NCBI RefSeq assembly: GCF_022201045.2
Contig: NC_068564.1
Span: 22,349,001 to 22,413,000, forward strand
Direction of reading: 5' to 3'
DNA: 64,000 nt
From: Citrus sinensis
Lineage: Eukaryota > Streptophyta > Magnoliopsida > Sapindales > Rutaceae
Each line of letters begins with the position of its first letter. The stretch's first letter is position 1. The notes beneath the pieces were generated by a model. It saw only the letters and a list, made by a program, of their open reading frames with translations. It had not been told where the DNA came from and did no database searches. Position numbers and translations under genes: made by a program. Shown in pieces: positions 49,850-60,333 of this stretch.

Positions 49850-52800
49850 ACCTGTCTACGCTACAAACTCTGCTAGTAACAGACTGTGAGTTGACAAGAT
49901 GATATATGGGTGCGCGGCACGTGGACGGCGGATGGAATGGGAGATTATATATGGAACCTGCCATTTCGGTTTTCTTCCGGTTACAAAATGAAATTCTCCC
50001 GGTTGCTGACCGGTAACCCGTCACTGAATTTGGAGCATGGGCGCTGGTGTTTTGAAATTGAAAGTCCAAATATTTGCCGCTTGATAGTGGAAAAATGTGG
50101 GTGGGTCTAGGATTGCAGCGTTTCGAAATTTCATTTGCAGTCTGATATAGCAAGCGAGGCGACGTTGCATCTCCTACAAATTTTCTGACTTTGGATCCAC
50201 GGTGTGTGGTCCAGTTTCAGCAATCGAGGCTGCATCGGAGGCAGGCTCATCGATCCTCACATCCGATCGCCGGTGCTTCGTCGCCGATATCGAGGTCCAG
50301 TTAGGTGCTTGTTGGATTCGTATGAGAAAGGTTAAATGCTGGTGTTAATTTCTCCAACCACGTGGCCTTTTGTTAGCTCTCACATCCGGTTGCACGCTAA
50401 CCATTAAAGCCGGTTTCCCTATGGGATTTATTTCCCCTTATTTTCGTGACCGCTCGCCAACCCTCCATCTCTCTCTCCACATCCAACGATTGAGATCACA
50501 GGTCTCATTACTAAAAGAGTCTGTAACGTAAACAGGTCCTATTTTCTATTTTTTCATTAACAATATTAAAAGGGATCTCACTACTTTACATTTAATGCAG
50601 GTATAATCTCTCACATGAATAGTGAGTGGATCCCATTCCTATACTGTTTATGAGTGAGAGATTTACCATATTAATTGTAAAGTAGTGTTTACCTATTAAA
50701 AGACTTAACAAAATATTAAAAAATATTATTTTACCCTTAAACATTAAATCATTGTTTATTAATTGTTATTTTGAATACTTTTAAAATGTTTTGTTATTTT
50801 AAATGGAAGAAAACAAACTATAAATTTTAGTTTGGAAAAATCTCTTATGTTTCATGCAATAGTTCATTTTAACCCTTATTTTTTAAACAATAACCTAAAA
50901 CATCTTTTTATTAACTCAACGTTAGTTAAATGCTGTTTATTAGTAATTCATTGAGGGTAAAAAAAAATCATTAAAGAGAAAATTAGAAAAAATAAATAAA
51001 AGTTGACATATATATAAAAATAATTTTTATCTAATCACACTAAACAAGAAAATACTTAAAAAAATAAAAACTTCTATTTCAAGGAATTGTTTTGCGCTTC
51101 TCCCTATTTTGGCAGCATGAAAGCTCTATAAACCCCAAATTTAAGTTAAAAAATTAATCATAATTTCCATGCTTGTATTCGTATACTCTCTAATTGCACT
51201 ATGAGCTGACTTAGGGAGACAATAATAGTCAAAGAAGAGTGGTGGTAAAGCTCAAGATAAAAATTGATTGAAGATTAAGAAAATATTCAGTACATGCAAG
51301 CAAATAAAAATTGATTGTATTTTTGAGTTTTTATTCCAATAATTTAAAGATATTGTGTTAATTACAGTTTGGTACTTATGACAATTATTTAGTGACTATA
51401 TCAAATTATTTCATCGTTGATTTCATTTAAAACAAATTAATAAATTTTGTATATTTTGTAGTATTATTTAATTGTGTAAAAACTTTATTTTAATAAAGTT
51501 TGTATCACATTTAATGAAAAATCTTATTTCTCCCTCAATGAATGAATTATTTTAGGACATTAAACTAACAGTGAGTTAGTGAAATGATGTTTTGGATTAT
51601 TATTTAAAAATTAGGGATGAAATGAATTATTGTATAAAACTCTAGGGACGAAAATGATTTTGTCCTTTTCAGTTCTACCATATCTGATTTTGTGTTATTA
51701 TTTTTAATTGATGGCAATAAATTATAATATTCAAAAAATTTCGTAATTGATTTTATAATTATTTTGATTGTGTTTTGGATAATTATGACTATTTCTATTG
51801 GTGATTATTATTATTGAGAGATCTGTTATTGTTGTCAGAATTATTCAGGATAGATTATGTGAGCATAAATTCTCGATTTATGACATACAAAGCTAAAAAT
51901 TAGCTTAAGTCCTAATTTTGGTGGTTTTATTTATTTAAATTAGTAAGTTTGATGAGTCTATATTGTTAATTTTGTAGCATTCTTAATAAAGTGCAAAACA
52001 ATCATTTTTATCATTTAGCTGAATTAATTTTTTTTTTAGGTTCAAGGCAAAATAATCATTTTTTAATATTTTATTAAGTCCTTGAACAGTTTTGATAAAA
52101 AAAGTGGAAAAGTGGTGTACTTTGTAAACTTCATATGTACTTTATGGATAACTACAAAAATTTTTGATGCATTTTTAATAAAGTGCAAAACACTGTAAAC
52201 TGGGTTTGGCATTTATTTTTATTTTTCTTCTTAACACAAAATATGATTAAATTAAAAAGAAATTCTAAATGATTATTGGGTGGCGATACTTGCATCCTCA
52301 ATTGTGCAAACTCACCCCATTTCAAAAAATAATTATAAAAAATTTGAATTATTTTTAATAATTTGACAAAAGAAAAAAATTAAACAGTTAACCAATTAAA
52401 TCTCCATTAATTGTTTAAATTTATGGCACAAAAATATGTGTTCAAATAATTTAATCATTTATGGAATAATGGTGGAATAGTCAAATTAAAATTATGTTAT
52501 AACAACATATATGATTGACAATAGTCAAGAGACTTGTGTAAAGAAAATGATTTGATTGATTAAAATTTTAAATTTTTCTCTTTTTCAAATTTAAAATAAT
52601 AATATGAATGTTTTTAAAATCTATTTAAAAATAAGATTAATTTACACAAATTTATAGGCAAAAATATCCCAGCCAAAATTTGTTTACAAAAATAAAACAT
52701 GTCTCATTTGTTATCACTGTAACATTTATTTGTACTTGTGGATGTTCATCACATATATAAAATATTATGAGTAATGTTATGTTTACTCAATTATTTTCTT

Positions 52801-53187
52801 TGAGAATTTTTCTTATTCAATTGAGATTGAAATTGTGTTAGGAATTATTATTTTTATTACATGAAACTATTGTTCAAGAGTACAACTCATATTATATGAG
52901 ATTATAATTGATATTTACAAATTAAACTATTACTGGAACTAGTTTACATCAATTCTTATGAAGCACGCCCAAATTTTTATCCTCTCTAATATTCGAGTGA
53001 CGTCTACTCTACTCACATTTTGAAAGGGAAAACATTGCATTCACTCAAATTGAGGAAGGAAATTTAAACCCCACAATGTAAATTATGAGGTCATGAGTTC
53101 TCACCACTAGGCTTAGCCTAGTGGCTTCTTAGGAATTGTTTTTTTTTTTCATTTTTTTTGAATTAGCATTATTGATAACAGTATAGG
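49850..53187. other. Upstream region of the helicase and AT-rich intergenic DNA
   Basis: The part 49781-50480 is moderately GC-rich and includes the helicase promoter; no divergent gene could be supported there. From 50500 onwards the DNA is AT-rich, without coding signal apart from the small hairpin element listed separately. Confidence 0.45.
50579..50686. mobile_element. Small hairpin MITE (about 108 bp)
   Basis: The left arm CACTACTTTACA...AATCTCTCAC is complementary to the right arm GTGAGAGATT...TGTAAAGTAGTG, giving a stem of about 42 bp with a few mismatches around a short loop. The outer 12 bp are perfect. Ends and size suit a miniature inverted-repeat element; no target duplication was defined. 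Confidence 0.65.
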
Positions 53188-53289
53188 TTACATGCAAGTT
53201 ACAACCAGAAGCAGTATTAGTGTTTTGGTTTGAAAGGGTTACATAATAGGGGAAAATGAAATATAAACTTTAGCGGGCAATTACATAAA
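53188..53289. repeat. Dispersed repeat, copy 1 of a pair
   Basis: TTACATGCAAGTTACAACCAG, then AAATATAAACTTTAGCGGGCAATTACATAAA, recurs in the same order at 63297-63395 about 10 kb away, with several differences and small indels. It does not resemble a gene. It may be part of a larger duplicated or transposed unit. Confidence 0.7.
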
Positions 53290-53494
53290 AGTACAAAATC
53301 TGCAAGGGGCAATAATGAAGTTTTTTATAAACATAGTGATGGTGGGTCTATAACAAGAAAACTAAATAACCATATAGGGCTAATATGAAATTTAAATTAA
53401 AGTAAAAGGGAAGGGATAGTAAATATTTTTATTTTTTTTTAATATAGGATGTGGCTATTTGAACCCGTTAATTTTTTTATTAATTAAAAATTTA

Positions 53495-54630
53495 TCATCT
53501 AAATAATTTTTGAAAAATTACTTAATTAATACTTTCCTCTCTTCCTCTTTTTAATTTCACAAATTATCATTAATTCACTTAAATATATTTTTTTAACTAT
53601 AAACAATGGGTATCATTAACTAAGAGGAACAAAATCACCTTTTGAAAACTAACATCAATAAATTTTTATCAATTATAAAAGTTAATGAAAATCAAAAAAT
53701 TAATTTTTACCAAACACAAAAGTCAATGAATACCAAGATAATGCATTTTTTTTAATGAATATAGAGATGAAATAGCCCTACTCTTTTTTATAATATATAA
53801 CACCCCAGTTTAAAATATATCTAAATACCAAAATTACCCATTTATTTACAAATTTCTTCAATGTATACCTTTTATTCACACATAACATTTTTCCAAATTG
53901 AAAAAAGAAGCAACGCAAACGTTTTAAAAAGTTGAAACTGCAGATTTGTCAAAATAACATAAATTTATTATAATTATTTTGTGGAATGGATGAGTTGGAA
54001 AAAGTGTGGGCCCGCGTGAAATGCCAATTTTCTTTCCCAATTTTTAAGGGTTAATTCCGTCGTGCTCCCTGATGTTTCAATACTTTTTATCCCCCTCAAA
54101 TGTTTCAACAATTATCATCTCACACCCAAATATCTTAATTTGACCGTTTATTCTAACAGTCAAAGGGTAAATTTGAAAATTTATACCCTAAATATTTTTT
54201 TGATAATGATAACTTAAATTAATTTAATAATTTAATTGATGAGATTATTATTTAATTATCTTTAATTAAAATTTTTTAATATAAATATCAATATCATATT
54301 AACATTTTATGTCATTTAATTCTTCTCCAATTTAAAATAAGGAGTATTTCTGACATTTAATTAAATTTTAAACAGTTCTTAAAAATAACAGTCAAAATAA
54401 CGAAAATGAGGTGCAGTGAAAATTATCAAAATATTTAGGTGTGCAGTGAAAAATATCAAATCATTTAGGAATTGGGTGGAAATAATCCTTTTTTAAACAA
54501 AAAGTAATAAAAAAGCCAATAAAAAAAGCTACAAGGGCCGTCGTTTTAGACTATGCTGGAGTCCACATGATTCCTATAACAAGAAAAATTTTAATTTAAT
54601 TGGTTTCCAAGAACCTGCTCCAATCAAGAC
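53495..54630. repeat. Segmental duplication, copy A
   Basis: It is collinear with 55832-56672, sharing TCTCTTCCT, AATTTCACAAATT, TAATATATAACACCCCA, TTCCAAATTGAAAAAAGAAGCA, AAAAAGTGTGGGCCCG, CGTCGTTTTAGACCATGCTGGAG-like and TTTCCAAGAACC.GCT.CAATCAAGACAA blocks. Copy A carries an extra 444-bp MITE (54047-54490) that copy B lacks. Neither copy has coding capacity. The origin could be a duplicated transposon or promoter fragment. Confidence 0.8.
54047..54490. mobile_element. MITE of 444 bp inserted in duplication copy A
   Basis: The ends AGGGTTAATTCC and, in reverse complement, AGGATTATTTCC form imperfect terminal inverted repeats. The similarity continues inward for some 80 bp (TCA/CTTTTTA, AACAATTATCA, TCACACC-like blocks). 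It is flanked by the direct repeat TTTTTA (54041-54046 and 54491-54496). The collinear site in copy B is uninterrupted. No open frame is present. Confidence 0.75.
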
Positions 54631-55329
54631 AAGTTCTTTGTTTGCCTTGTGGGAAATTTTGCTTGCATAAATTAATCCATTTCATTCTTAATTTCCGCCC
54701 TGTGGAATTTTTCTTGTAGAAATATAAGACCTGCCACTTGTATTTTTTATACACGTAGGACCCTAGTGCATGAATTTCTTTGAAAGAGTTTAGGAAATTG
54801 ACAGGGTATATTCCCAGAATTTACAATCGAAATATTCATCATTTCATTAACTGGTGTAACAATTATTATTATTGTTGTTGTTGTTGTTGTGGTCGTCGTT
54901 AAATGACAATTAATTGTATGCAGCGCAGCGCTACATTTCATGAATTTCATTATTCCCCAATTAATTCAACGCTGGACTGGGACTTATGAAATTCACTAAT
55001 AAAATAAAATTGCAAAACTCACACGGCAAAAACATATCAGCTTCTAATTTACAGTTATAATTTTTACTCCACAATAGTTATAGTTTAAAAATTACAGCAT
55101 CTCACTCCCAAACACACCTTGAATCCATTAATTTTCTCTCAAACGTCTTCTTTCTTATTAAAAACTAGAAAATAGAACAGCGTTTCACACGGCTTTGAAA
55201 AAAGAATTTAGTATTATCCTTTTTTTTTTTACTTTACACTTAATGAAATTGATAAAAAATATGAATTGATTTTTTAAAAGATGAAACAGCCTTATAAAAA
55301 CAAAAAAAGCTATTAGCCAGCAATACAAA

Positions 55330-55640
55330 TAAAGAAGCAACGCAAGATAAAGAATAAAATGAGAGAATATATTATAGAGTGATTTTATTCATTCTAATGG
55401 TGTCTGTATAAAACAAAAAAATGAGCTCTCCCTTTATAGTTACATAATCACTCCATGACATTAATGAAAAATTATGGATCATAATTCCTTGTGAGATAGT
55501 GGGAGTTATAGGGAAGCTAAAGGTTGCTAATGGGAGATAGTGATGAGATTAAGAGATTTATGTTATGAACATCTATATTTATTTTAATAAATTCATAACA
55601 CTCCTCCTTGAATGTTCATTACAAAGAATGTGCCTCATTA
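55330..55640 (-). mobile_element. Copia-like LTR fragment with polypurine tract
   Basis: On the minus strand CAAGGAGGAG, a typical polypurine tract, is followed by TGTTATGAAT, the usual kind of start of a Copia LTR, at 55600. The LTR then runs through AT-rich sequence with a TATAAAGGGAGAGC block (near 55430) to an undefined end near 55330. Upstream (55641-55800) the sequence resembles the 3' internal end of such elements. No gag-pol remnant and no second LTR were found, so this is a solo or truncated copy. Confidence 0.5.
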
Positions 55641-55831
55641 AAATCTTTACATAATTGTTATTGTGTAATAACAATCAAATTAATTATGAGAAGATGAAAA
55701 ACCAAATCTAAAAGAAAATTTCTCTATTTATTAGATAATAGAGAATATATAAAGATGAGAAATGGTGATGTCACATCACTTCCTCAAGTCACAGCTTTAT
55801 ATATATATATATATATAGATATATAGATATA

Positions 55832-56672
55832 TAGATTTTATTATCTAAATAATTTTTTAAAAATTAATTAACTATTTCTTCTCTTCCTATTGTTAATTTC
55901 ACAAATTCTCATCAATTCATTTATATTTTTTTTAACAACAAATAATTAGTATCACTAACTATGAGAAACAACACCACCATTTAAAAATGAACATCAACAA
56001 ATTAATTTTTACCAAACACAAAATTTAACGAATATTAAGATAATAAATTTATTTTTAAAAAATAGATATGGAGAGGAATTTGACAGTTTTAATTTACATA
56101 TCCCTACATTTTATATAATATATAACACCCCAATTGAAAATATATCTAAATGCCAAAATTACCCTTTCAATAACAAATTTCTTCAACATATACCTTTTAT
56201 TCACACGTAATGTTTTTCCAAATTGAAAAAAGAAGCATCACGAAAGTTTTAAAAAGTTGAAATTGTGGATTTGTCTACATAATATAAACTTATTATAACG
56301 ATCCGGTTATGTTGGAACCGCTCTTTTATGAAACACTCTTTTATAACCATGTGATTACAATTATAATAATTTTTTTTAAAATTTTTTATCACTTTACGTG
56401 TATAATAAAAATTCATGTTCCACTATAGATAAGTTTCAACGTAACTATAGCCATATTATAATTATTTTTTGTGGAACAAATGAGTTTAGAAAAAGTGTGG
56501 GCCCGTGGGAAATGTTGCCACCCTTGCGCAGTATTCTTTTTCATTTTAAAAAAATAAAAAGTAATACAAAGCAAACAAAAAAGAGAGCTCCCCGTCGTTT
56601 TAGACCATGCTGGAGAAAAAAACAATTTTAATCCATTGATTTCCAAGAACCCGCTGCAATCAAGACAATTTG
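55832..56672. repeat. Segmental duplication, copy B
   Basis: Counterpart of 53495-54630 without the 444-bp MITE. It also has a private stretch near 56300-56450. The shared GTGGGCCC motif at about 56495 and the CGTCGTTTTAGACCATGCTGG block are the best-preserved parts. No open frame has recognisable features. Confidence 0.8.
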
Positions 56673-57282
56673 TTTATGGCAGCGCTTAACTTACATTTGA
56701 TGTAAGTAACATTCCGAGAAAATGAATCATTGGATTCCTCAATTTGCAGATCCAACGGCTGTGATGAAACATAACCTAAAATTAGGTTTAGGTACTGGTT
56801 GGGAATTCATTTTTAAAAATAAAAGAATGGCTACCTGCTAAAACGGTTGTCGAAAAAACCAAGCTAAGGGGTTATTCGGTAAAGATAATTTTAGATGGAA
56901 ATGATGAGTGACGAAAATCCAGAAAATTCAAGACAGAAAATACAATAATTAGGTGTGTGCCCGAGCGATTGGCTTCCGTTGTAGGTAAACTGCGAGCAGA
57001 ACAAAGAGCGGCCTTACCTAATCTTATCATATGATTGATAATTGAAATTTACATTGATAAAAAAGACGAATTACACACCGACTGGGTAAATTAAAAACAG
57101 TGTCTCGCAAAAGCAATAATTAAAACACAACACCACCTTGAGGAGACACCCCAAAAATAAAGCAGCAAGCTCATACCGTGACCACATACACACACCAAAT
57201 TTTTATTATAGAATAAATCTAAGATGATGGATGATTATGCTGATGATGATGCGTCACACATCTCTCATTAAAGTTAATTAAT
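56673..57282. other. Dehydrin 3' flank
   Basis: Non-coding sequence between the duplication and the minus-strand dehydrin. The last 100 or so bases (GATGATGATG-rich) are probably its 3' untranslated region. Confidence 0.4.
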
Positions 57283-57580
57283 TTAATCGCTGTCACTGCT
57301 GCTGCTGCTCTCGTGTCCGTCCTCGTGCTTCTTCTTCTCCTTCTTCTTTTTCTTCTCTTCACCGTGGGCGGCGGCGAGCACCGGGGATCTTCTGCTTGAT
57401 CTTGTCCACCAAGCCCTCCTTGTGTTCGCCCTCCCTATGTTCCCCGCCGTGATACTGCTGCTGATGGTGAACATCAGTAGTGTGCTGGTCCCCACTATGG
57501 TGCTCTCCCTTGTGCTTGTCCTCCTTTTGCCCTCCTCCCACGTGAAGGGCTTCTCCGATCTCGTGAATAACTCCCGACAT
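57283..57580 (-). pseudogene. Acidic/KS-type dehydrin (HIRD11-like) with a frameshift
   Basis: A stress-protective, intrinsically disordered group 2 LEA protein. From ATG 57580 the frame encodes a His- and Lys-rich protein (MSGVIHEIGEALHVGGG, several H-G-E-H repeats) with the K-segment HKEGLVDKIKQKIPG. It then ends at a stop (57361-57359) after ARRRPR, giving 73 aa. In the frame one base on, the sequence continues as GEEKKKKKEKKKHEDGHESS plus SSSDSD and stop (57285-57283), which is the conserved dehydrin tail. A 1-nt insertion or 2-nt deletion in the GC-rich GCCGCCGCC stretch at about 57362-57380 would explain the break. It may be a real allele, a recent pseudogene or a sequence error. A TGA-terminated short protein could still retain the K-segment. 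Confidence 0.85.
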
Positions 57581-57947
57581 TTTCTCTTAAAAAAAAGTTG
57601 TTCCTTTCTTTTCAAAATTTTCAGTGATTACCACCTTACCTTCAACTGGCTGTAATGAGAAACGCATGGGATTGACTTTACCCTTGACCCATTTTGCAAC
57701 TGGTTTCCACCCGGTTTCAACAAGTTTTTATTACTGCCCTAAATTAACACGTGTTGCGCTTACATCAATTAAATGGTCATGTCAGTTATGTTTCTTACAT
57801 AAAATGTAACGTAAACTTACCCTTTGTTTATATAAGAGTGTCAAGTGCATTACGTACGCAAGTACAAAATAACTCTTTTTTTTTTCCCAAAAAGAGAGTC
57901 GTAAATTTTCAATAATAAGAATCTTTTCTCTGCAATGATAGCTATGT

Positions 57948-58005
57948 TGGTTGATGTCTAAGACACCGCGTCTTCCAGCAACTGTTTAATTTGAAACTTT
58001 GAGTT
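57948..58005. repeat. Left part of a 63.5-kb-type repeat, interrupted by a LINE
   Basis: GTCTAAGACACC, then GTCTTC.AGCAA.TGTTTAATT, is continued after the LINE at 59082-59340. Together these parts are collinear with 63535-63830. The last 19 bases (57987-58005) are the target duplication of the LINE. Confidence 0.85.
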
Positions 58006-59062
58006 TTTTTTTTTTTTGAAACCACCGGAGAAAAGGTGGGGGTTAGGCGGGACATGAGCCAATACAGCCCAAGAGAAAATGTGATACAAAAAGTAATAAG
58101 AAAAAGTCTTATCGTCTGACATGAGGGATCGCTTGTGCGTCTGTGAGAAGAATACTCGATAAGCCTCTAGGCAGCTGATGAGAAAAGAAACACCGACTAG
58201 TCCGATAAGAGCAGGCCTAGTTGGCCAGAAAATCAGCTGCATAGGTAGCCTCTCGAAAGACATGTCTCATCTGAATGGGGGATGAAGATATTAGACGACA
58301 CGCCCGACGCAGAGAATAAGCATAATCCCACCGAACATGACCCTGGGTGTGTGTCCATGACACCACCGTAGCCGAATCTGACTCAACATCGAGCACTGAG
58401 TGACCAAGCTGAATGGCTAACTCCAAACCCTCGCACACCGCCATGAGCTCAGCATATAAGATGGGCTTGTGGCCCAAGAAAGATCCAAAGGCAGCTAAAA
58501 CCATGCATCGGTGATCCTGAAGAATGCCCCCGGAAGCAGCCATCCTACGATTGCCCTTAGACTAACCGTCCATAGTCAGCCTGACCACCCCAGGAGGCGG
58601 CCTCGTCCAAGCAACTAATCGAATCGACCTCCTAGGGGTAACCATAACTCGCAATCCCTCCATAATCTGGGAATCCAAGACTCCCCTCAGTTGGGAAGGC
58701 ATGAAGCCAAAAGCAGAACTAGCAAGTCTGAGATTAGAGCCGACCAGAAACTACAGTCTCTCCTCCCAACTAGCCAACGCTCGTGAGGCCCAGCCGTGCA
58801 ACGAATCGTACAGAGGCGTCGCCATAGAAGAGAGGCAAGATAGAGAAACTGGATAATGCCCGGGTGCGTTGATCTACAATACTTAGACTTCATGAAGGAA
58901 GCCCACAGCGAACTCTGTTGACGAAATCGCCACCAAAGTTTGATCTCAAAGGCCTATACCATATTATCAAAGGACGATGCCGAGGCTGCCCTCATCTACT
59001 AGAAAACAAACCATCAGCCATCTACACCAGTGAATCCGGCACCTCCCCTCAGAATCACCCCA
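58006..59062 (-). mobile_element. 5'-truncated LINE with poly(A) tail and 19-bp target duplication
   Basis: The element reads on the minus strand and ends in a poly(A) tail (T-run at 58006-58017). It is flanked by identical 19-bp copies of TAATTTGAAACTTTGAGTT (57987-58005 and 59063-59081). The open frame 58543-58217 encodes a plant LINE RNase H-like domain (YAELMAVCEGLELA, LDVESDSATV, then TYAADFLAN). Upstream (to about 59060) are remnants of the preceding region with stops. Clear hallmarks of target-primed reverse transcription; the copy has no reverse transcriptase and cannot move on its own. Confidence 0.93.
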
Positions 59063-59081
59063 TAATTTGAAACTTTGAGTT

Positions 59082-60333
59082 AGGTGAGGAACAATAATAA
59101 TATTTAAAATGAGTCTTAATACATTTTTTAAGATGTTGACTAAGAGTTAAAAAAGAAATTTGCTGAAAAATAAGCTTTAAAGTGAACTAGAAAATTAAAA
59201 AAATATGTATTTTCACTCTATATTAAACGTGTAAGGAATAAGAACTAAGAAACTATATAAATACAATAATACAATAACTTTAGGGATTTGGAAACTTTTT
59301 AACCTAAAATTTTAAGGTTATAAGTAAGGGTCCAACAATAATATTGAAAATAAGGCTTAACAATAGTAATATCAAGGTGTAAGTGTACCTTATTCTACTC
59401 AATATAACATCTTATCATTTAGCTATATCTTAATAAAACGAGTAAAATAAACACATTCATGAATATTAATGGATGGAAATATCCGGTCCGCGAATAGAAA
59501 TGCAGATGGATTTTAATTGCATATCATTATTAAAAAAAATTGGACAAAATAATTATGCATTTTATTGATAAAAATATTAGTACGGCATGTGAAGTTGCTT
59601 AGAATGCTGTATGACACTGACTTGATCCTTTCTGTTCAGCCTTTAAATCTTTAATTTAACTTTATAAATTATTGGTCAGATTGTCTAGTGATGCCATTTT
59701 GCAAAGGGTAATAATAGAGATTCAATATTTGAGTTTTATTCTAATTGATGTGTTATTTATTAATTATATGAGTGACATATAATAGTAAGAATCAAATTAG
59801 TACTCAAATATTAGAATCTTGAATTTTTTTTGTAAAATTACTAATATTTATTTAAAATATTTTTAATTGGTAATAGAATTGTCCTTAAAATTATATGGGT
59901 TAAGGTTAATTAGAAAAATAATGAAAAAATAAGTCAAAATTATACATATGATTATATGAACATTAAATGAAAGATTAATTAAAAAATCGATAATATTATG
60001 TGTACTACAGTAAGCGCTATAAATGTTATACCATCACTACAAAATTAAAAAAATTATTTTAAGACAAAAGAAGATTTCTACGAGACGATTTTTTTTTTGT
60101 TTTGTTTTATCTATTATAAATACTGTACTAATGGAGGTGCATACATCAATATTCATACAAAACCGTATCAAATCCATTTTTCTGGTAACCTTTCTTTTGC
60201 AAATATTGAAGTCTCGGTCTCCCTGGCTTATTGCTTTTATTCTTTCTTTTGTGTGATAACCCCTCTGAATTCTTCTGATTTTCTTTCTCTTTTTTTACTT
60301 ACAAAAGTATCCCCCCCAAAAAAAAGCGAAGCC
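59082..60333. other. AT-rich region between the LINE and the resistance-gene relic
   Basis: 59082-59340 is the continuation of the repeat shared with 63583-63830. The rest has no coding signal. The stretch just before 60334 would be the promoter and 5' untranslated region of the former resistance gene. Confidence 0.45.

Noticed and set aside
49605..50153. Plus- and minus-strand frames near the helicase start, as a possible divergent gene
   Set aside because: The frames are short, lack recognisable domains and splice continuity, and mostly mirror helicase exon 1 or its leader.
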